A DNA stretch of 11,143 nt from an uncultured Clostridia bacterium (GTDB lineage Bacteria; Bacillota; Clostridia; TANB77; CAG-465). The translations under genes and the position numbers were made by a program. Of this stretch, positions 1 to 5,209 are shown in pieces. The DNA lies in contig CANRAK010000043.1 in assembly GCA_947628575.1 (NCBI GenBank), forward strand, positions 1-11,143, given 5' to 3'. Numbering within the stretch: the first letter of the stretch is position 1; every line of letters begins with the position of its first letter. A model generated the notes under the pieces. It was not told the origin of the DNA. It saw nothing but the letters and a program-made list of their open reading frames with translations, and did no database searches.

Positions 1-219
1 ATTACCAAAATCTTGCTTTTTCATTTTTTGCATTTCTTCTTCTAGCTTTTCCTTAAGCTCAGTGTTTTTTATATCGTCTAATGTTATCTTGTGTTTTTCA
101 TTTAGTCTTTGGATACAAAAATCAAAACTCATACCCTTTTTTCCAAGTTCCAAACTAATACAATATGCTTCTAATGATTTACAAAACATTAAAACATATA
201 CCATCAAAGTGGCTTTCAT
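1..219 (-). CDS. hypothetical protein, 3' end beyond the window
   Basis: An open frame starts with ATG at 219 and runs 73 codons to the left edge without a stop, so the C-terminus is missing. A good Shine-Dalgarno (GGAGG, 227-231 on the minus strand) lies about 7 bases before the ATG, and a promoter with a consensus TATAAT sits at 288-316. The visible protein begins MKATLMVYVLM, has two cysteines in the first 20 residues, then becomes charged and ends in a lysine/glutamate-rich helix (about residues 53-73) that could be a coiled coil. I do not recognise a family. The N-terminal stretch is only weakly hydrophobic and is not a convincing signal peptide or membrane segment. The gene call rests on start, ribosome binding site and promoter rather than on homology. 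Confidence 0.6.
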   Translation of the reverse strand, partial: MKATLMVYVLMFCKSLEAYCISLELGKKGMSFDFCIQRLNEKHKITLDDIKNTELKEKLEEEMQKMKKQDFGN

Positions 220-287
220 AACATACCTCCTTAATTATACTTCAAGAATAATATTAGACATCCTGCAAATATATAAAACGTGAGTAT

Positions 288-316
288 ATTATACCACTCT
301 TTGTTATACATTTCAA
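288..316 (-). promoter_or_regulatory. sigma-A-type promoter of the left-edge hypothetical gene
   Basis: On the minus strand, -35 TTGAAA (316-311), a 17-base spacer, and -10 TATAAT (293-288) preceded by TGG, an extended -10. Transcription would start near 281, leaving a leader of about 60 bases before the ATG at 219. It lies directly after the NUDIX stop codon at 334, so the left-edge gene appears to have its own promoter. Confidence 0.65.
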
Positions 317-333
317 CTATATAATATACATAA

Positions 334-822
334 TTATGATATAAAATGAGTAAGTGCTATTGCTGGTGCTAATTCGTTATTTTCGTACATTCTCTTTAGC
401 TCGTTTTTATCTACCCATCTAGCATTAATTACTTCGTTATCTACAAATTTAAGTTCACTTATATCTATATCTTTATTTAATGTATATACATATAGGTATA
501 CATGTTTTTCATCTATTTTATATAGTTCTAATAATTTTAGCTCTTCTTTACTTATATCAAGTCCTATCTCTTCTTTTAGCTCTCTTAATGCGCCCTGAAT
601 TGAATCTTCACCAGCTTTTATTGCACCAGATGTTGGTTCCCATAACAGTTTATATTTCCTTTTATCTTCTGCTCTTTGAGTTAATAATATTTCATTTTTA
701 CTATTTATAATCCAAATTTGTACACTTATGTGATATTCGCCATCTTTTAATTTATACACATATCTTTTACATGTCCTATTTGTCTTATTCATATTTTCAT
801 CATAAATATCCCAATCTTCCAT
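334..822 (-). CDS. NUDIX hydrolase, COG1443/Idi-like group
   Basis: A predicted soluble cytoplasmic hydrolase of nucleoside-diphosphate-X type compounds, 162 residues from the chosen start. The NUDIX box is complete at residues 66-88: G66, E72, R80-E81, E84-E85, G87, matching Gx5Ex7REUxEExGU, so the metal-binding catalytic helix looks intact. The N-terminus (WDIYDENMNKT, then DGEYHISVQIWIIN) matches the group often annotated as isopentenyl-diphosphate isomerase-like NUDIX proteins; the real substrate cannot be read from sequence. I chose ATG 822 because AAGGGGGG lies just upstream. An in-frame ATG at 852 would place the N-terminus inside the rpmA terminator hairpin and translate the ribosome binding site. 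The gene follows rpmA on the same strand but beyond that terminator, so it needs readthrough or an unseen promoter. Confidence 0.88.
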   Translation of the reverse strand: MEDWDIYDENMNKTNRTCKRYVYKLKDGEYHISVQIWIINSKNEILLTQRAEDKRKYKLLWEPTSGAIKAGEDSIQGALRELKEEIGLDISKEELKLLELYKIDEKHVYLYVYTLNKDIDISELKFVDNEVINARWVDKNELKRMYENNELAPAIALTHFIS

Positions 823-831
823 AACTACCCC

Positions 832-872
832 CCTTAAACAGAAAAAGAACAACTAGCTTATACTAATTGTTC
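832..872 (-). terminator. rho-independent terminator after rpmA
   Basis: Minus-strand RNA forms a 10-pair stem (872-863 with 856-847, one G-U pair) around a 6-base loop, followed by UUUUUCUGUUU. It begins 11 bases after the rpmA stop at 884 and ends the rplU-rpmA transcript. Confidence 0.85.
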
Positions 873-883
873 CTTATACTTTT

Positions 884-1144
884 TTACTCTTCTACAGGAT
901 ATACGCTAACTTTCTTATCGCTTTTTCCTTTTCTTTCGAATCTAACGATACCGTCAACTTTTGAATATAGAGTATCATCACTTCCGATACCAACATTAGT
1001 ACCTGGATGAATTTTTGTTCCTCTTTGTCTATATAAAATATTTCCTGCTAATACGAATTGACCATCAGCTCTTTTTGCTCCAAGTCTTTTAGCTTCGCTG
1101 TCTCTACCGTTCTTAGTAGATCCGCCTCCCTTTTTATGTGCCAT
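884..1144 (-). CDS. rpmA: 50S ribosomal protein L27, without the N-terminal extension
   Basis: L27, 86 residues, a large-subunit protein whose flexible N-terminus reaches the peptidyl-transferase centre. It begins MAHKKGGGSTKNGRDS, the mature form seen in E. coli. The conserved core GRDSEAKRLGAKR and GNILYRQRGTKIHPG is complete. The start is fixed: AAAGGAGTG precedes the ATG, and the codon immediately before it is an in-frame TAA, so no longer N-terminus is possible. In most Bacillota L27 is made with a short extension (often ending in QFFA) that the protease Prp removes, and prp sits between rplU and rpmA. Here both are absent and only 25 bases separate rplU from rpmA. The gene is cotranscribed with rplU and closed by the hairpin at 832-872. 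Confidence 0.98.
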   Translation of the reverse strand: MAHKKGGGSTKNGRDSEAKRLGAKRADGQFVLAGNILYRQRGTKIHPGTNVGIGSDDTLYSKVDGIVRFERKGKSDKKVSVYPVEE

Positions 1145-1169
1145 TTATCTCACTCCTTTAACATTAAAA

Positions 1170-1523
1170 TTACTCAGCTGCTTCTTCAGTAGCTTTTTTA
1201 GCTCTTGTTCCAGTTGTTATTTTTTCTATTTGAATCTTTGTATATGGTTGTCTATGACCTCTAGTTTTTCTTTGATTCTTTTTAGCTTTATACTTGTATA
1301 CAAGTATTTTTTTAGCTTTTCCATGTCCAACAACTGTAGCTTTAACTTTAGCTCCTTTAACAGTATCAGTTCCTACTGTAACTTTGTTACCATCAGATAT
1401 AAATAGAACTTTATCAAAAGTAGTTGTTTTACCTTCTTCTAATTCTTCTAATCTGTCAACAAAAACAATATCTCCTTCTTGAACTTTGTACTGTTTTCCA
1501 CTAATTTCAACTATTGCGTACAT
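1170..1523 (-). CDS. rplU: 50S ribosomal protein L21
   Basis: L21, 117 residues, a 23S rRNA-binding large-subunit protein. Family landmarks are the start MYAIVEISGKQYKV, the central VKATVVGHGKAKKILVYKYK, and the basic KNQRKTRGHRQPYT stretch. It is slightly longer than the usual length of about 100-105 residues because of an alanine/glutamate-rich tail after residue 105 (RAKKATEEAAE). The ATG has a strong site AAGGAGG 7 bases upstream. It is the first gene of a two-gene unit with rpmA and is driven by its own promoter at 1611-1639. The roughly 80-base leader between that promoter and the gene is a candidate L21 autoregulatory element. Confidence 0.98.
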   Translation of the reverse strand: MYAIVEISGKQYKVQEGDIVFVDRLEELEEGKTTTFDKVLFISDGNKVTVGTDTVKGAKVKATVVGHGKAKKILVYKYKAKKNQRKTRGHRQPYTKIQIEKITTGTRAKKATEEAAE

Positions 1524-1527
1524 AACG

Positions 1528-1604
1528 TTCCTCCTTAACTCTAACTTTCTCTCGCCATTAAGGTAGTGTTTTCCACTTTTTCAACCTGTTCTGTGCGGAA
1601 TACG
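1528..1604 (-). promoter_or_regulatory. candidate L21 (rplU) ribosomal-protein leader
   Basis: The transcript from the promoter at 1611-1639 has about 80 bases of untranslated RNA before rplU. On the minus strand it holds CCGCAC near 1598, then a nested hairpin: outer AGGU/ACCU (1587-1584 with 1564-1561) and inner AGUG/CACU (1577-1574 with 1568-1565) around GAAAA. This is followed by UUAAUGGCGAGAGAAAG and the Shine-Dalgarno. Position and layout resemble the Bacillota L21 leader family in Rfam. Assignment is from memory of that family and not from a covariance search. Confidence 0.55.
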
Positions 1605-1610
1605 TGTACT

Positions 1611-1639
1611 ATTTTAACATATTTAATATTAATTGTCAA
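1611..1639 (-). promoter_or_regulatory. sigma-A-type promoter of rplU-rpmA
   Basis: On the minus strand, -35 TTGACA (1639-1634), a 17-base spacer, and -10 TAAAAT (1616-1611) with an extended TGT just upstream. It overlaps the last codons and stop of pth (1629-1631), so rplU is transcribed independently even though no terminator separates it from pth. Confidence 0.8.
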
Positions 1640-2162
1640 GAAATTCTTGTACTTTTTCTTCAGCCTCAATAAATATCTCGTTTTCTAATTTTTCTAGCTC
1701 ATCTTTTTTAAATCTTTGAAGTACAAAATCTATCATATCTTGTCTTTCATGTTTTAGACCACCAAGTCCAATTCTTAATCTAGGTATATCTTGACTAGAT
1801 AGCATTTGTACTATATGTTTCATTCCATTATGAGTACCACCACTGCCTTTTTCTCTATATCTTATTGTACCAAAAGGAATATCTATATCATCATATACAA
1901 TTAAAATATCTTTATTTTCAAGTTTATACCATTTCTTTAATGCAACTACAGCATTTCCACTTAAGTTCATATATGTAATAGGTTTTGCAAGTATTATTTT
2001 CTCATTATTAAGTTTAAATTCACCTACTAATGAGCTATTACTACTCTTATTTATGCTAACATCATATTTTTTTGCTAAATGCTCTAAAAAAAGCCAGCCA
2101 ATATTATGTCTAGTTAAGCTGTATTTTTCTTCTGGATTTCCCAATCCTACAATTAATTTCAT
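1629..2162 (-). CDS. pth: peptidyl-tRNA hydrolase
   Basis: Pth releases tRNA from peptidyl-tRNAs that drop off the ribosome. It has 177 residues, a little shorter than the common 185-195. Family signatures are present in order: GLGNPEEKYSLTRHN at 6-20 with N9, Y14 and the catalytic H19; PITYMNLSG with M65-N66; YDDID with D91; and GGTHNGMK with N112. These correspond to E. coli N10, H20, M67, N68, D93 and N114. GGTHNG replaces the commoner GGHNG arrangement by one residue. The ATG at 2162 has an upstream AGAAGGAAAG. It is transcribed from a perfect-consensus promoter at 2250-2278, and its end overlaps the rplU promoter. Readthrough into rplU is likely because no hairpin terminator follows. Confidence 0.97.
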   Translation of the reverse strand: MKLIVGLGNPEEKYSLTRHNIGWLFLEHLAKKYDVSINKSSNSSLVGEFKLNNEKIILAKPITYMNLSGNAVVALKKWYKLENKDILIVYDDIDIPFGTIRYREKGSGGTHNGMKHIVQMLSSQDIPRLRIGLGGLKHERQDMIDFVLQRFKKDELEKLENEIFIEAEEKVQEFLDN

Positions 2163-2222
2163 TATTTTTCACTTTCCTTCTAATTTTAAACGTTATTTTT
2201 ATCTATACTTTCTCAAAAACTC

Positions 2223-2251
2223 TTGAAAAAATACGTAATTTATAGTATTAT
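2223..2251 (+). promoter_or_regulatory. probable promoter of the VirD4-like gene
   Basis: -35 TTGAAA (2223-2228), a 17-base spacer, and -10 TATTAT (2246-2251). The start would be near 2258, about 65 bases before the TTG start at 2325. The element is face-to-face with the stronger pth promoter and shares two bases of the -10 with it, so the two polymerases would exclude each other. Confidence 0.5.
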
Positions 2252-2278
2252 TATATATGAATTGGATTAATATGTCAA
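2250..2278 (-). promoter_or_regulatory. consensus sigma-A promoter of pth
   Basis: On the minus strand, -35 TTGACA (2278-2273), a 17-base spacer, and -10 TATAAT (2255-2250), with every base at consensus. Transcription would start near 2243, leaving about 80 bases of leader before the pth ATG at 2162. Its -10 overlaps the -10 of the opposing plus-strand promoter at 2223-2251. Confidence 0.8.
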
Positions 2279-2324
2279 TTAAACATATTAAAGCCAACAA
2301 TATTACTGAAAGTGGTGATTTTGT

Positions 2325-4820
2325 TTGATAGATAATCTTTTAAAAAAATTACATATAAAAGCAAAACCTGAAAAGTTTTTAACATATATACTTTATGCAC
2401 TGAGTATTGCAGTTGCACTTTTTTCATTAGCTAAAATGCTTAGCTTAGCTGCAGGTGATTTACATATAAGTAGAGGAGTAACAATAGACTCACTTTTACC
2501 ATATTTAGCATCTTTGTTATTTTTATTACCTGCACTTGCATATTCATTTTATGTTAATTCTGGTTTACCAAAAAATGATGATGAAAGAATAAAGATGTTT
2601 ATATTTACATGCGTGCTATTAGCACTGCCTGTACTTTATACCATTTCATGTGCTATAAACTGGATATTTTGGACTGTAATGAATTCTATTCCAAAATATA
2701 AAGATGTACTTATGACATATCCTGAACTTATAGCACCAGCTGTTAAAGCACTATGTCTTGTTATACCTTTATTATCTATTACTCATATACTAGATTATTT
2801 CTTAGATATATATAATAGTGAAGATATGACAAAATCTATACCAGCATATATTGGTATATCACTTTCTGCAAGTAAAAAAAGAAATACAGCTTTTGATTGT
2901 GATACTGTAATTGGTAGTGCAAAAGGTACTTCTATTCCTATAGTAGTGCCGGAGAAAAAACGTTACGAAGCGACGCTCGTTCAAGGTGCTACAGGTACTG
3001 GTAAAACAGCAACTGTATTACTACCTATGAGTGCTCTAGATTTAGAGAAAAAATTCTTCTTTAGAGAATATGCTAAAAAAATTGGATATTCAATGCTAAA
3101 AAGAGGAATTGCATATATGAATGGACCTTATGATAATAGGTACATAAATAGAAACTTCTCTTTAAATCTTTTAAAACCTAAAAATGGTATGGAAGATCAA
3201 TTTGAATCTGAAGTTGCACCTTTAGTTCAATATAAAGATAACGCAACTGGTATTACAACATATAGAGACTTAGGTGTTACAATAGTAGAAAATGATGGTA
3301 ACTTTATATCTCAATTTATTGGAGTTGCTAAGAATTTTGATATAGATGTATTATCTATTGATCCAGCAAGTCCGGAAACAACATTAAGTATTAACCCATT
3401 TGCTATTCCAGACCCTGCAAAAGTTGCATCAATTGTTGCAGACGTTCTTATGGCAATGTATGGTAGTGAATCTAAAGGAAGTAGCGACCCATTCTTTACA
3501 CAAGTAACAATAGATGCATTCCAAAACTTATCTATATTACTTAAAGAAATGTATCCTATAATGCATAATGGTGAAATTGCTTCACTTGAAGATATGCTAG
3601 AGCTATTATATAACTTTGATGCTGTTGAAGAAATGACAGAGGAAATGAAGAAAATTCCTGAACTAGAGCAAAAATATAAATTACTTATTAAGTACTTTGA
3701 AAAGAATTTCTATAAACCAAGTCTAAATATAAATGGTTATGAAATACCAGGTACTAAGGGTAGTGGTAGAAAAGATACTGAAAAATTCTTATATGGTGCT
3801 ATCACACAACTTAATAACCTAGTTCGTAACCCTGGTTTAAAAGCTGCTCTATGTGGTAAAGAAAAAATAATAGATTTTGATAAAGCCTTAGCTAATGGTA
3901 GTATAATAACTGCATGTTCTAGAAAAGGTGAACTTGGTATTATACAAGCCAAAGCTTTTGGTATGTTCTTTATCTTACAATTCCAAGATGCTGTATTAAG
4001 AAGAAAAGGTAATGAAGATTCTAGAACACCTCATTTCTTATACATAGATGAGTTTCCAGAATATATAACTAAGGATATGGAAGTAATGTTTACACTATTT
4101 AGAAAATATAGATGTGGTGTTACAGTAGCAATTCAGAACTTATCTCAACTTGAAAAGAGTGGTCATACATATTATAGACAAACTGTTCTTGCTAATACAA
4201 AGACACAAATTGTATTTGGTGATACAGTTCCTGAAGATAGCAATTACTGGAATCAAGCTTTTGGTAAAGAAAAGAAACCAGATAAAGTTACTTCTTACAC
4301 ATTAAATGGTGAAATGAAGAGCGATACAAGACTTAATATGAATGATAAAGATAGAATTAAAACATTCAAACTTGCTGAGCTTGGATTTGGATGTATGTTC
4401 TATAAAACAAAATCTGCAAATGGTAAAACAATATTTGGTGAAGGAAGAACTACATTCCTAGAACAAAAATACAAAGAGAAACAACGTACTCTTATGTTTA
4501 ACTTTGAAAAATATATGATGTCTAAACCAGAAGCTCCTACAATAACAATGAAAGATAGTGATACATCTTCTGATGATGATAAACTATTTGGAGTTAATAC
4601 AACTGGTAGATTAAAAGACCAATTAAAACAACAAGTTGGTGAAAATAACATTACAAAAGCAAACTTCATTAGTGTAAAAAATTCTAATGATAATGATGAT
4701 AGTAATGATGATTTTGAAATAGTATTTGAAAACTCTGATGTTACTCTAGATAAGCAAGGTAATGGTGGAGCAATAACAGAAACTTATGAATCACCAATAA
4801 TAAAAAGAAATAAAAAATAA
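2325..4820 (+). CDS. VirD4/TraG-like type IV coupling ATPase, membrane-anchored
   Basis: An 831-residue protein of the VirD4/TraG/TraD P-loop ATPase superfamily, whose members dock substrates to a type IV secretion or conjugation channel. Four hydrophobic segments (about 18-42, 56-77, 90-118, 133-161) anchor it in the membrane. A cytoplasmic ATPase follows: Walker A GATGTGKT (221-228), Walker B FLYIDEF (571-577, D575-E576), and the downstream VAIQNLSQL (601-609) typical of coupling proteins. Residues about 238-312, between Walker A and the next core strand (VTIVENDG), form a long insertion. The tail from about 735 is acidic, low-complexity and probably disordered. The start is TTG: an in-frame stop lies at 2316, and GGTGA is suitably placed upstream. 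No relaxase, VirB4 or other conjugation gene is nearby, so this is an orphan in the window. It lies on the opposite strand to the flanking housekeeping genes. Confidence 0.88.
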   Translation: MIDNLLKKLHIKAKPEKFLTYILYALSIAVALFSLAKMLSLAAGDLHISRGVTIDSLLPYLASLLFLLPALAYSFYVNSGLPKNDDERIKMFIFTCVLLALPVLYTISCAINWIFWTVMNSIPKYKDVLMTYPELIAPAVKALCLVIPLLSITHILDYFLDIYNSEDMTKSIPAYIGISLSASKKRNTAFDCDTVIGSAKGTSIPIVVPEKKRYEATLVQGATGTGKTATVLLPMSALDLEKKFFFREYAKKIGYSMLKRGIAYMNGPYDNRYINRNFSLNLLKPKNGMEDQFESEVAPLVQYKDNATGITTYRDLGVTIVENDGNFISQFIGVAKNFDIDVLSIDPASPETTLSINPFAIPDPAKVASIVADVLMAMYGSESKGSSDPFFTQVTIDAFQNLSILLKEMYPIMHNGEIASLEDMLELLYNFDAVEEMTEEMKKIPELEQKYKLLIKYFEKNFYKPSLNINGYEIPGTKGSGRKDTEKFLYGAITQLNNLVRNPGLKAALCGKEKIIDFDKALANGSIITACSRKGELGIIQAKAFGMFFILQFQDAVLRRKGNEDSRTPHFLYIDEFPEYITKDMEVMFTLFRKYRCGVTVAIQNLSQLEKSGHTYYRQTVLANTKTQIVFGDTVPEDSNYWNQAFGKEKKPDKVTSYTLNGEMKSDTRLNMNDKDRIKTFKLAELGFGCMFYKTKSANGKTIFGEGRTTFLEQKYKEKQRTLMFNFEKYMMSKPEAPTITMKDSDTSSDDDKLFGVNTTGRLKDQLKQQVGENNITKANFISVKNSNDNDDSNDDFEIVFENSDVTLDKQGNGGAITETYESPIIKRNKK

Positions 4821-4833
4821 CTTAAAATAATCT

Positions 4834-4864
4834 AAAATAGCTACATATTACTGTAGCTATTTTT
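4834..4864 (+). terminator. rho-independent terminator after the VirD4-like gene
   Basis: Perfect 12-pair stem AAAATAGCTACA (4834-4845) with TGTAGCTATTTT (4852-4863), a 6-base loop, and a T-run continuing at 4860-4864. It begins 13 bases after the stop codon and separates the ATPase gene from the promoter of the next gene. Confidence 0.85.
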
Positions 4865-4867
4865 ATG

Positions 4868-4896
4868 TTGACTTTATAGCTTTAGAGTGCTATAAT
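4868..4896 (+). promoter_or_regulatory. promoter with internal dyad, upstream of the zinc-knuckle gene
   Basis: -35 TTGACT (4868-4873), a 17-base spacer, and -10 TATAAT (4891-4896) with an extended TGC. The spacer contains a perfect inverted repeat, TTATAGC (4874-4880) with GCTATAA (4889-4895), 8 bases apart. This would suit a dimeric repressor blocking the -10. The leader to the ATG at 4977 is about 74 bases. Confidence 0.7.
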
Positions 4897-4976
4897 ATAT
4901 TTATCTTTTGCATATACTCACTTTTTTTCAATTAATATTGTAAATGCATAAGAATAATTATTAAGGAGGATTGTAT

Positions 4977-5183
4977 ATGAATTATTACTTTAACAAGAAA
5001 AGTCAAAATAATTGGGTTGAATGCCCAGAATGCTTTGGGAAAAAATATGTACCATGTATTCATTGTGAAGGAACAGGTAGAGAACATCCATCAAATTTAG
5101 GTTCAAAAAAATGTTCTGAATGCAATGGAACTGGTCGTCAAAGATGTCAAACTTGCTTTGGAATGGGTGAAATAAAGAAATAG
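4977..5183 (+). CDS. small DnaJ-type zinc-knuckle protein
   Basis: A 68-residue protein consisting almost wholly of four CxxC knuckles: CPECFGK (C16, C19), CIHCEGTG (C27, C30), CSECNGTG (C46, C49) and CQTCFGMG (C57, C60). The spacing is regular: C16 to C46 and C27 to C57 are both 30 residues, so it looks like a duplicated two-knuckle unit, similar to the central cysteine-rich domain of DnaJ, which binds two zinc ions. No J domain or other domain is present. The ATG at 4977 is chosen because AAGGAGGA lies 7 bases upstream; a TTG two codons earlier is too close to that site. A free-standing knuckle protein could bind an unfolded or protein partner, or act like anti-TRAP, which has a comparable finger; neither role is shown. 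It has its own promoter and terminator. Confidence 0.85.
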   Translation: MNYYFNKKSQNNWVECPECFGKKYVPCIHCEGTGREHPSNLGSKKCSECNGTGRQRCQTCFGMGEIKK

Positions 5184-5208
5184 AGTTCAAAATTTGAACT
5201 CTATTTTT
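5178..5208. terminator. bidirectional terminator between convergent genes
   Basis: Perfect 14-base arms (5178-5191 and 5193-5206) around one central base, rich in A on the left and T on the right. On the plus strand it ends the zinc-knuckle gene, whose stop codon (5181-5183) lies in the left arm, and is followed by TTTTTCTTATTT. On the minus strand it ends fbp, whose stop is at 5210-5212, and is followed by TTTCTTTATTTC. Confidence 0.85.
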
Positions 5209-5209
5209 C

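Noticed and set aside
62..283. Plus-strand open frame of 73 codons at the left edge
   Set aside because: It lies antisense to the left-edge minus-strand gene and its promoter, has no convincing ribosome binding site, and looks like low-complexity AT-rich translation.
820..852. Longer NUDIX start at ATG 852
   Set aside because: It would translate through the rpmA terminator hairpin arm and the AAGGGGGG ribosome binding site; ATG 822 fits better.
2181..2245. Possible riboswitch or hairpin in the pth leader
   Set aside because: Only short imperfect complementarity (TTTC...GAAA, CTATA...TATAG) is visible, and nothing matches a known regulatory RNA.
3737..4669. Minus-strand open frames inside the VirD4-like gene
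   Set aside because: They overlap conserved ATPase motifs and the acidic tail in the true frame, lack ribosome binding sites, and resemble no protein.
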